This document shows, in pieces, positions 1 through 6,027 of a stretch of 12,904 bases of DNA (position 1 is the stretch's first letter; each line of letters begins with the position of its first letter). A model generated the notes under the pieces. It did no database searches. It was not told the origin of the DNA and worked only from the letters and a program-made list of their open reading frames with translations. Made by a program: the position numbers and the translations under genes. Origin of the DNA: JAAYKM01 sp964411235 (GTDB lineage Bacteria; Desulfobacterota; Syntrophia; Syntrophales; JAAYKM01); the NCBI GenBank assembly GCA_964411235.1, contig CAYPKE010000065.1:1-12904 (forward strand), written 5' to 3'.

Positions 1-393
1 CTGATCACCCTTTCCATCTTTTCCCTGATGAACATGGAGTTTGACCTGAATATCGTGGCGGCGATCCTGACCATTCTCGGTTTTTCGATCAACGATACGA
101 TCGTCATTTTCGACCGTATCCGCGAGAATACGCGGAAGAATATCCGGATGCCTCTGCATGATGTGATCAATCTCAGCGTCAATCAGACCCTCAGCCGGAC
201 CATCCTGACCTCCCTGACCGTCATGATGGTGCTTTTTGTCCTCTTTTTCTTCGGAGGGTCAGTGATCCACAACTTTGCCTTTGTCCTTTTAATAGGCACC
301 TTCGCCGGCATCTACTCGACCGTTTTCATTGCCAGTCCGATCGTGCTGCTGTTTGAAAAAATTAAACCGACCATGAAAAGCAGGAAGCAGTAA
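1..393 (+). CDS. secF: Protein translocase subunit SecF, C-terminal part (5' end outside window)
   Basis: This is the C-terminal ~130 residues of SecF, the inner-membrane partner of SecD that uses the proton motive force to help the SecYEG channel complete protein export. The frame is open from base 1, so the gene begins upstream of the window. The signature is the conserved membrane stretch reading GFSINDTIVIFDRIREN (about codons 32-48 of the visible part), followed by a loop, the family's NQTLSRTILTS segment, two further hydrophobic helices and a short basic tail ending in KSRKQ. SecF is normally about 300 residues, so roughly half is missing here; secD would be expected just upstream. The next gene starts one base after the stop codon, which implies co-transcription and probably translational coupling with the DUF456 gene and lepB. 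The family assignment is firm. Confidence 0.95.
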   Translation: MITLSIFSLMNMEFDLNIVAAILTILGFSINDTIVIFDRIRENTRKNIRMPLHDVINLSVNQTLSRTILTSLTVMMVLFVLFFFGGSVIHNFAFVLLIGTFAGIYSTVFIASPIVLLFEKIKPTMKSRKQ

Positions 394-394
394 A

Positions 395-907
395 TTGTCT
401 ACCCTGGCTGTATTCGGATTAACGCTTTTCATCCTGGTCCTTTTCCTCGGGATCTTCATCAGCATCCACGGTTTCCCGGGAATGGCGCTGATCGCTCTGG
501 ATGTCCTGGCGTACGCCCTGATTTCCGGGTTCGAAAGGATCTCATTGCCGGCAGTTTCAGCGGTTATTCTCTTCGCCCTCCTGATGGAAATCGCGGATGC
601 CTTCTTTGCCATGAAAAGTTCCCCCCGTTTCAGCCCAAACCGCCAGAGCTTGCTCTGCTCTCTTCTGGGCGCCCTGCTGCTGGGCATTGCCTTAGCCCCT
701 TTGCTGCCGTTCTTCGGCCTTGTGGGAGGATTTTTTCTGGGAGGCATGATCGGTCTCTGTTACGCGCTGGTACGCCAGGAACTAAAACTGAAGCTCTCCT
801 ACAGGATACCTCTCCGTATGTTTATCGGCCGCTTTTCCACCCTTTTTCTCAAGGGCTCCGTTGCGACGGCCACGGTTTGTCTAACGCTTTTATCAACGTA
901 TAATTGA
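395..907 (+). CDS. DUF456 family integral membrane protein
   Basis: A 170-residue, very hydrophobic protein that resembles the DUF456 family, whose function is not established. It starts at a TTG codon one base after the secF stop, with a purine-rich AGGA about nine bases upstream; no ATG in this frame lies near enough to compete. The protein has an N-terminal helix (about residues 4-25), a loop containing HGFPGMALI, which corresponds to the Gly/Pro-rich LPGLPG-type segment of DUF456, two helices (about 30-70), a short polar loop with SPRFSPNRQS (about 75-85), and a long glycine-rich pair of helices (about 86-128, with GGFFLGGMIG). A basic segment and a last helix near the C terminus complete it. 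Its position between secF and lepB suggests a membrane or envelope role, but no specific activity can be inferred. The gene is real by spacing and composition. Confidence 0.8.
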   Translation: MSTLAVFGLTLFILVLFLGIFISIHGFPGMALIALDVLAYALISGFERISLPAVSAVILFALLMEIADAFFAMKSSPRFSPNRQSLLCSLLGALLLGIALAPLLPFFGLVGGFFLGGMIGLCYALVRQELKLKLSYRIPLRMFIGRFSTLFLKGSVATATVCLTLLSTYN

Positions 908-918
908 GGTAACAGGTT

Positions 919-1539
919 ATGCCGTTCATGTCGAAACCGAAGTCGAAATTTCAGGAATACGCCGAAGCCATCATCATTGCCATCATCATTGCCGTTTTCA
1001 TACGCACGTTTATTGTCCAGGCCTTCAAGATCCCCTCCGGGTCCATGAAACCGACCCTTCAGATCGGGGACCACATTCTGGTCAACAAATTTATCTACGG
1101 GGTAAAAATCCCCTTCCTGCGAAATACCGTCATTCCCGTCGGCGACCCCAAAAGGGGCGATATCGTGGTCTTTATTTATCCACAGGACCGGTCGAAGGAC
1201 TTTATCAAGCGTGTTATCGCCGTAGGGGGGGAAACGGTGGAAATCAGGAACAAGACCCTTTTCATTAATGGTGAGCCTTACGACGACGAACACGGGGTTT
1301 ATGTCGACGACTACGTCATTCCCGGAGCCCTCCAGCCCCGGGACAACTTACAGCCCCTTAAAATTCCCCCCGGCACGGTTTTCGTCATGGGTGACAACCG
1401 GGATCAAAGTTACGACAGTCGGTTCTGGGGAGTCGTTGATCTGCAGGATGTCATGGGCAAGGCCTTTATTATTTACTGGTCCTGGGATCGCGAAGCCTTC
1501 GGAGTTCGCTGGTCCCGTCTGTTTGACATTCTGAAATGA
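919..1539 (+). CDS. lepB: Signal peptidase I
   Basis: A 206-residue type I signal peptidase that removes signal peptides from exported proteins on the outer face of the inner membrane, using a Ser-Lys dyad. One N-terminal transmembrane helix (about residues 15-36) anchors it. The nucleophile box SGSMKPTL places the catalytic serine at residue 42. The FIKRVIAVGGE box supplies the general-base lysine at residue 97. The GDNRDQSYDSR box (158-168) is the family's C-terminal signature. The length matches the short, single-helix form of the enzyme rather than the roughly 320-residue E. coli form. The ATG at 919 follows GAGGT at a suitable distance; a second ATG three codons later (928) is a less likely start. 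The gene lies 11 bases after the DUF456 gene and close to secF, consistent with a secretion operon. Confidence 0.97.
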   Translation: MPFMSKPKSKFQEYAEAIIIAIIIAVFIRTFIVQAFKIPSGSMKPTLQIGDHILVNKFIYGVKIPFLRNTVIPVGDPKRGDIVVFIYPQDRSKDFIKRVIAVGGETVEIRNKTLFINGEPYDDEHGVYVDDYVIPGALQPRDNLQPLKIPPGTVFVMGDNRDQSYDSRFWGVVDLQDVMGKAFIIYWSWDREAFGVRWSRLFDILK

Positions 1540-1562
1540 TATGCGCTCCGAAAGGTAAAGGG

Positions 1563-1901
1563 ATGCTGACAGGAAAACAGAAACGATTTCTGCGGAGTCT
1601 GGGCCATGATCTCAGGCCCGTCGTTCTGATCGGTAAAAGCGAATTGACGGATACGCTGATCAGCGAGGCTGACACAGCCCTTGAGCACCATGAACTGATC
1701 AAGGTCAAGCTCCTCGATACAAGCCTCCTCGATCGCCATGAAGCGGCACGGCAGCTTGCCGCCGATCTCAAAGCGGATATCGCCCAGATCCTGGGCCGAA
1801 CCTTTCTCCTCTACCGGAAGTCCCGCGAACCACGGATCAGCTTGCCCAGATCAGGGAAATCACCATTATCAGAGACAAAACCACCAGAGATGACACGGTA
1901 A
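1563..1901 (+). CDS. yhbY: YhbY-type (CRM domain) ribosome-associated RNA-binding protein
   Basis: A 112-residue CRM/YhbY-domain protein; E. coli YhbY associates with pre-50S ribosomal particles. Recognition rests on the N-terminal MLTGKQKRFLRSLGHDL, the segment PVVLIGKSELTD and the highly conserved ALEHHELIKVKL (about residues 39-50), ending with the GRTFLLYRKS strand (78-87). I start it at the ATG at 1563, which begins the family's usual N terminus and has an AAAGG-type ribosome site just upstream. An in-frame ATG at 1536, overlapping the lepB stop as ATGA, would add nine unfamiliar residues. The loop that is normally GxxG reads GKSE (24-27), losing its last glycine. After the conserved domain there are about 20 extra C-terminal residues, encoded where the gene overlaps the 3' end of the opposing transporter gene. 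Confidence 0.9.
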   Translation: MLTGKQKRFLRSLGHDLRPVVLIGKSELTDTLISEADTALEHHELIKVKLLDTSLLDRHEAARQLAADLKADIAQILGRTFLLYRKSREPRISLPRSGKSPLSETKPPEMTR

Positions 1902-3144
1902 GCCAGGAAATAACGTTCATCACCCAGCCATTCACATATTTCCCCATAAGCCGCTTGTCGTTCACCAGCAGCAGCATGAAGATCAGAATGACCGGCAGGA
2001 GCAGTCCGTTCAACACCTGAGAGTAGTACATGATCCAGATCAGGGGAAAATCCGGCCAGAGAATGATTCCCGCCCCCAGGAAAATCATCAGGGAATAGAG
2101 CCCGTAAAACTGGGGCGCCTCGGCGAATTTGTGATTGATACTCGACTCCCAGCCGAAAGCCTCACAGATCGTGTAGGCTGTTGACAGGGGTAAAATAGAG
2201 GCGGCGAACAGGGAGGCGTTCAGCAAACCGAAGGCGAACAAACAGGAACTGTATTTTCCGGCAAGGGGCTCCAGGGCCAGGGCCGCATCCTTGGCCGTTT
2301 CAATCTTGATCCCGTTTTGATAGAGCGTGACAGCGCACAGCATGATGATGAAAAAAGCCACGATGTTGACCGTGAAGGAGCCGACGATCACGTCCATTCT
2401 CGTGTAGCGGTAGTCTGCGGCGCGGATTCCCTTATCGACCACGGAGGACTGCAGATAAAACTGCATCCACGGGGCAATGGTGGTCCCGACGAGGCCGATC
2501 GCCATCGCCAGGTAACCCGGCTCGAAACGGATGGTCGGTGAAACAAAGGCCGCCCCGATTTCCTGCCAGTCCGGATCGCCCATCACACCGGAAACGATGT
2601 AGGACAGGTAAAAAAGGCAGGCCACAAGAAACACCTTTTCCACGGATTTGTAGTTCCACTTGACGACCAGCCACCACACAAAAAACGCGGCAATCGGTAC
2701 GGATACGTACTTGCTGACACCGAATATTTCGAGGCTGGCGGCCACACCGGCAAACTCGGAAATGGTATTTCCCATGTTCGTCAGGAAAAGGACTATCATC
2801 AGGTAAAAGGTGATTTTTGCACCAAACTGCTCCCGGATCAGGTCCGAAAGACCCTTGCCGGTGACGACACCCATGCGGGCACACATCTCCTGAATAATGA
2901 TCAGGGCAAAAGTAATGGGAACAAGAATCCAAAGGAGTGAAAGGCCGTATTCTGCTCCTGCCAGGGAGTAAGTGGTGATGCCGCCGGCGTCATTGTCGAC
3001 ATTGGAGGTGATGATACCCGGGCCGATGAGGGCGAAGAAGACGGACAGGGTGATCCAGAAGCGCTTCTGGAAAACACTTGCGAGCTTCTCCCTTATGCGG
3101 ATTCCCCATTGCTCGGCCATCGCTGCGTCTGCCTCCCTCTTCAT
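1837..3144 (-). CDS. NRAMP-superfamily divalent metal transporter, Mg2+-type (NRMT-like) ion site
   Basis: A 435-residue integral membrane protein of the SLC11/NRAMP family with about eleven hydrophobic helices. Helix 1 carries GPGIITSNVDNDAGG. By alignment to E. coli MntH (read by eye), the usual metal-binding DPGN is DAGG here (residues 52-55): Asp is kept but Asn is replaced by Gly. Helix 6 reads GTTIAPW (220-226) where MntH has GATIMPH. The transition-metal-binding methionine is therefore alanine (224), the alanine three residues before it is threonine (221) and the histidine is tryptophan (226). From memory, such changes mark the NRAMP-related magnesium transporters, so Mg2+ rather than Mn2+/Fe2+ is the inferred substrate. 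The gene follows the MgtE-like sensor gene by 9 bases. An alternative start at 3120 (residue 9) has GGGAGG 11 bases upstream and gives 427 residues. The 3' end overlaps yhbY by 65 bp. Confidence 0.9.
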   Translation of the reverse strand: MKREADAAMAEQWGIRIREKLASVFQKRFWITLSVFFALIGPGIITSNVDNDAGGITTYSLAGAEYGLSLLWILVPITFALIIIQEMCARMGVVTGKGLSDLIREQFGAKITFYLMIVLFLTNMGNTISEFAGVAASLEIFGVSKYVSVPIAAFFVWWLVVKWNYKSVEKVFLVACLFYLSYIVSGVMGDPDWQEIGAAFVSPTIRFEPGYLAMAIGLVGTTIAPWMQFYLQSSVVDKGIRAADYRYTRMDVIVGSFTVNIVAFFIIMLCAVTLYQNGIKIETAKDAALALEPLAGKYSSCLFAFGLLNASLFAASILPLSTAYTICEAFGWESSINHKFAEAPQFYGLYSLMIFLGAGIILWPDFPLIWIMYYSQVLNGLLLPVILIFMLLLVNDKRLMGKYVNGWVMNVISWLTVSSLVVLSLIMVISLIWAS

Positions 3145-3153
3145 TCATGTCGT

Positions 3154-4419
3154 CTATTTCCCCAAATGCGGCGCAATAATCTCCAGAATGTTCCGGAATA
3201 TGATGACCCCCATCATGCGGTCGTCGTCATCGATGACCGGGATGGCCATTACACCGTACTTGGCAAACATATTCGCGATTTCCTTTTTGTTTCCCTCAAT
3301 GTTCACGGAAACGACGCGCGTGTCCATGATATCTTCCAGCTTGGCATCCAAAGGTGAAACCAGCAGTTCCCGAAGGCTCATCATACCCAGGAGCTGCTCT
3401 TTTTCGTCGACGACATAGACGTAATACGCAAAATCCATGTCTTCGGCTTCACGGTGGATGGCCCCGAGGGCGTCGGCAACCGTAAGCGTCGGCGGATAGC
3501 TCAGAAAGGCCGTCGTCATCAAGCCCCCGGCTCTTTCCTCCGGCAGGGCCAACAGTTCCTTCACGTCCTCGGCGATGTCCTGCTCCATTTCGCTGAGAAT
3601 CCCTTCCGCCTGATGCTTCGGAAGATCCGCCAGAAGGTCGGCCGCTTCATTGAGGGACATTTCCTCGATGATATCGGATGCCTGCTCCGGATTCAGTTCC
3701 TTGATAAGGCTGACCTGAATCTTCGGGTCCGTTTCCTCCAGGGTCTCGGCCGCCGTCTCCACATCCAGGGATTGAAATACCGCCGTCCGCTGGTGAATGT
3801 CCAGATCTTCGATAATGTCGGCCAGGTCGGCGGGATGCATCTGCGAAAGGCGATCCTGGGCGATTTTCAGTTTCAGCAAATCCGGCGAAGACAGGGGTTG
3901 GATATAGCGCCAGGCGATGAACTGATCCGGCAGTGCATAATCCATGAACGCCTGAAGAAAAGTATCCATCGCCTTCTCCAAGCCGGTCCGCCGCATCAGC
4001 CCGCGGAAACCCACATCGACGTGAACGAGATGGAGAAGGTTATGGGCCCGGAGAAACTGCAGATCATTCACCCGCCGCACCTTGGCGCCGTTCGTGTCGA
4101 CCACCTGCTTGTCCAGGAGGGTTTCCTTAAGAAAGATATCCCCTTCACGACGTTCGGGCCTGCGGCATTCATCGGAGGTAAAGTCCGCCAGTTTTAAAGC
4201 CGGTTCCATTTCCACAACCTTGCTCCAGGGAACGCAGTAGGGTTCACCGCGTACGCCGGGAGAAAGTAGCAATTCCGTTACGATGGGATACGGCTCAACC
4301 ATGCCGACAGCCAGGTCCACAACTTTTCCGATTATCTTGTTCTGAGGGCTGAATGCCCGCTTCCCCAGGATCTGACTCAAAAACAAAAAAACCCGAGGAT
4401 CGGATTGCTGATGCGCCAT
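3154..4419 (-). CDS. Soluble PRC-barrel / MgtE_N / CBS-pair protein (stand-alone MgtE-type Mg2+ sensor)
   Basis: A 421-residue protein with no transmembrane helix. Residues about 10-80 look like a PRC-barrel-like domain (SQILGKRAFSPQNKIIGKVVD), and about 94-140 a possible second one (LLDKQVVDTNGAKVRRVNDL). Residues about 185-290 are the superhelical, acidic MgtE_N domain made of short repeats (HPADLADIIEDLD, NPEQASDIIEEM, LADLPKHQAEGIL). The MgtE linker LPEERAGGLMTT (292-303) leads into a CBS pair (about 298-415). In true MgtE this cytosolic part senses Mg2+ and closes the channel, which would follow as five helices; here the protein stops after the CBS pair. I chose the ATG at 4419 because it has GGAGG nine bases upstream. 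The longer frame back to 4512 has no such site and adds a non-homologous, Trp/Arg-rich stretch. It is transcribed first, with the NRAMP-type transporter directly after it. Confidence 0.88.
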   Translation of the reverse strand: MAHQQSDPRVFLFLSQILGKRAFSPQNKIIGKVVDLAVGMVEPYPIVTELLLSPGVRGEPYCVPWSKVVEMEPALKLADFTSDECRRPERREGDIFLKETLLDKQVVDTNGAKVRRVNDLQFLRAHNLLHLVHVDVGFRGLMRRTGLEKAMDTFLQAFMDYALPDQFIAWRYIQPLSSPDLLKLKIAQDRLSQMHPADLADIIEDLDIHQRTAVFQSLDVETAAETLEETDPKIQVSLIKELNPEQASDIIEEMSLNEAADLLADLPKHQAEGILSEMEQDIAEDVKELLALPEERAGGLMTTAFLSYPPTLTVADALGAIHREAEDMDFAYYVYVVDEKEQLLGMMSLRELLVSPLDAKLEDIMDTRVVSVNIEGNKKEIANMFAKYGVMAIPVIDDDDRMMGVIIFRNILEIIAPHLGK

Positions 4420-4465
4420 GAACCTATACCTCCAGGTGCGGTGTCTATACCACCATTGAGATGAG

Positions 4466-4494
4466 ATAAAAAGATATTTTTCCCGCTGACTCAA
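4466..4494 (-). promoter_or_regulatory. Candidate sigma70-type promoter for the MgtE-like/NRAMP operon
   Basis: On the minus strand, TTGAGT (4489-4494) and TTTTAT (4466-4471) are separated by 17 bases. Transcription would start near 4459, leaving a leader of about 40 bases with the GGAGG site and the ATG at 4419. If correct, there is no room for a long riboswitch leader. Both hexamers are imperfect, so this is a modest call. Confidence 0.35.
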
Positions 4495-4516
4495 GGCTCC
4501 TGTCGCGATCAAAATA

Positions 4517-4547
4517 CCTAAAGGTCCCTTCTTAGGAAATCAGGGAC
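4517..4547. promoter_or_regulatory. Inverted repeats in the divergent spacer between the Mg-type and K+ transport operons
   Basis: Two overlapping inverted repeats lie in the 249-bp spacer between the two divergent start codons. One is CCTAA (4517-4521) with TTAGG (4532-4536), and the core AAGGTCCCTT (4521-4530) is itself nearly self-complementary. The other is a perfect 6-bp pair, GTCCCT (4524-4529) and AGGGAC (4542-4547), with a 12-base gap. The position fits an operator affecting one or both operons, or two alternative RNA hairpins in a trkA leader. No T-run follows, so it is not an obvious terminator. Confidence 0.35.
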
Positions 4548-4668
4548 ATTCTGTTTTCGCAGCCGTCCGGATAAGATGCATTTCATCATTATTACTTACC
4601 ATTTTATTATTCGCATTCCGCCCTTTTCTATTGTATATGCATGCCGAATTATCGTTGCGGAGGCAACC

Positions 4669-6027
4669 ATGCGCGTGATCATCATCGGGGCTGGAGAGGT
4701 TGGTTATCACATCGCCAAAAAGCTTTCCGATGAGAACAAGGACGTTGTTCTCATCGACACGGATCCGTCGAAGATAAGGCGGATCAGCGAAAACCTCGAT
4801 ATTCAGGCATTGCTGGGATCGGGGACGAGCCCCAGGGTGCTGCGCCTTGCGGGCATTGAGAATGCGGAACTGTTGGCTGCGGCAACCAACAGCGACGAAG
4901 TCAACCTGATCGCCTGTCTTCTGGCCAAAAGTCTCAATCCCCACACCGTCAAGATCGCCCGTGTCCGCAACCAGGAGTACATCGAAGAGCAATCCCTTTT
5001 CAGCAGCGACCACCTCGGGGTGGATCTGATCATCAACACCCAGGCCCTGATGGTCGAGACGATTCTCGGCCTGATGGAGATTCCGGGTTCCTCCGAGGTT
5101 ATTGATTTCATCGACGGCGCCGTCAAGCTCGTCAGTTTTCATATCTCCCACGATTCACCCCTCGCAGGGAAAAAACTCAGCGAATTAAGCAGCCTGGGCT
5201 CGCATCTGCTCGTCGGCGCGATCGTCCGAGCGCACAAAATTCTCATTCCGAGCGGAAAAGATACCATCCATCCCTTGGATCTCGTTTACCTGGTTATGAA
5301 AAAAACAGACGTGGATGAAACACTCACCCGCCTGGGAATGCCGACGCGGCGGATGAAGAACGTCATCATTGTCGGGGCGGGGGGAATCGGCATGACCGTC
5401 GCCAAGGCTCTGGACGGCGCCCGTATGAACGTCAAGGTCATCGACACTGACGGTGATACCTGTAAGCAGGCTGCCGCACTTCTGAATAAGGTAGCGGTCA
5501 TCAAGGGCGACGGCACGGACCGTGACCTCCTGAGAGAGGAGAACGTGGGTGACATGGACCTGCTCATCGCCGTCACGGGTGACGAGGAGAGCAACGTTCT
5601 CATCTCGCTTCTGGCAAAGGAACTGGGCACCAGGAGGACGATCACACGGGTCAGCAAGCTGAGCTACATGCATATCGTTTCCGCCGTCGGCCTGGACACG
5701 ATCATCAATCCCCGCATGTCGGCAGCGCGGGCCATTCTGCAGTATCTTCGCCGCGGTAAAATCATTTCCGTGGCGCCCCTGCGGGAGGAACAGGCCGAAG
5801 CCATCGAAGCGGAAGCACTGGAAACTTCTGAAATCGTCAACACCCCTCTTGCGGAAGTGAACTTCCCATCAGGAGCTATCCTGGGCGCCGTCGTGAGAAA
5901 CGGCGCCATTATCATTCCTCGGGGCGACACCGTCGTCCTTCCCCATGACCGCTTGATCATTTTTGCAATGCAACAGGTCGTCGGTAAACTGGAGAGCCTC
6001 CTGACCGTCAAGATGGAGTATTTTTGA
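4669..6027 (+). CDS. trkA: Trk system potassium uptake regulatory subunit TrkA
   Basis: A 452-residue cytosolic, nucleotide-binding gating subunit of the Trk K+ uptake system. It has two RCK halves. The first Rossmann domain begins with IIIGAGEVG (glycines at 7, 9 and 12) with the ribose-binding acidic end LIDTD near residue 30, followed by a TrkA_C lobe (about 140-215). The second repeats the plan with IIVGAGGIG (236-241) and VIDTD near 259, followed by a second TrkA_C lobe (about 370-450). The two-RCK length matches classical TrkA and not single-RCK KtrA. The ATG at 4669 has GGAGG five bases upstream and starts immediately at the Rossmann strand; an upstream in-frame ATG at 4576 would add 31 unrelated residues. 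The stop overlaps the trkH start, so the two subunits are probably made in a coupled way. Confidence 0.96.
   Translation: MRVIIIGAGEVGYHIAKKLSDENKDVVLIDTDPSKIRRISENLDIQALLGSGTSPRVLRLAGIENAELLAAATNSDEVNLIACLLAKSLNPHTVKIARVRNQEYIEEQSLFSSDHLGVDLIINTQALMVETILGLMEIPGSSEVIDFIDGAVKLVSFHISHDSPLAGKKLSELSSLGSHLLVGAIVRAHKILIPSGKDTIHPLDLVYLVMKKTDVDETLTRLGMPTRRMKNVIIVGAGGIGMTVAKALDGARMNVKVIDTDGDTCKQAAALLNKVAVIKGDGTDRDLLREENVGDMDLLIAVTGDEESNVLISLLAKELGTRRTITRVSKLSYMHIVSAVGLDTIINPRMSAARAILQYLRRGKIISVAPLREEQAEAIEAEALETSEIVNTPLAEVNFPSGAILGAVVRNGAIIIPRGDTVVLPHDRLIIFAMQQVVGKLESLLTVKMEYF

Noticed and set aside
3454..4197. Long open frame on the plus strand opposite the MgtE-like gene (247 codons)
   Set aside because: It is antisense to a well-recognised protein, has no ribosome site, and its translation has the Arg/Gln/His-rich look of a shadow frame.
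4420..4512. N-terminal extension of the MgtE-like protein to the ATG at 4512
   Set aside because: The ATG at 4419 has a GGAGG ribosome site at the right distance, and the 31 extra residues look non-homologous. The extension would also read through the proposed promoter.
4420..4668. Mg2+ riboswitch (M-box or similar) ahead of the MgtE-like gene
   Set aside because: The likely leader is only about 40 bases if the proposed promoter is right, and I could not find the conserved M-box helices in the spacer on the minus strand.
4540..5673. Open frames on the minus strand opposite trkA (203, 107, 162 and 123 codons)
   Set aside because: All lie inside trkA, which has clear Rossmann motifs; none of the opposite translations resembles a protein family.
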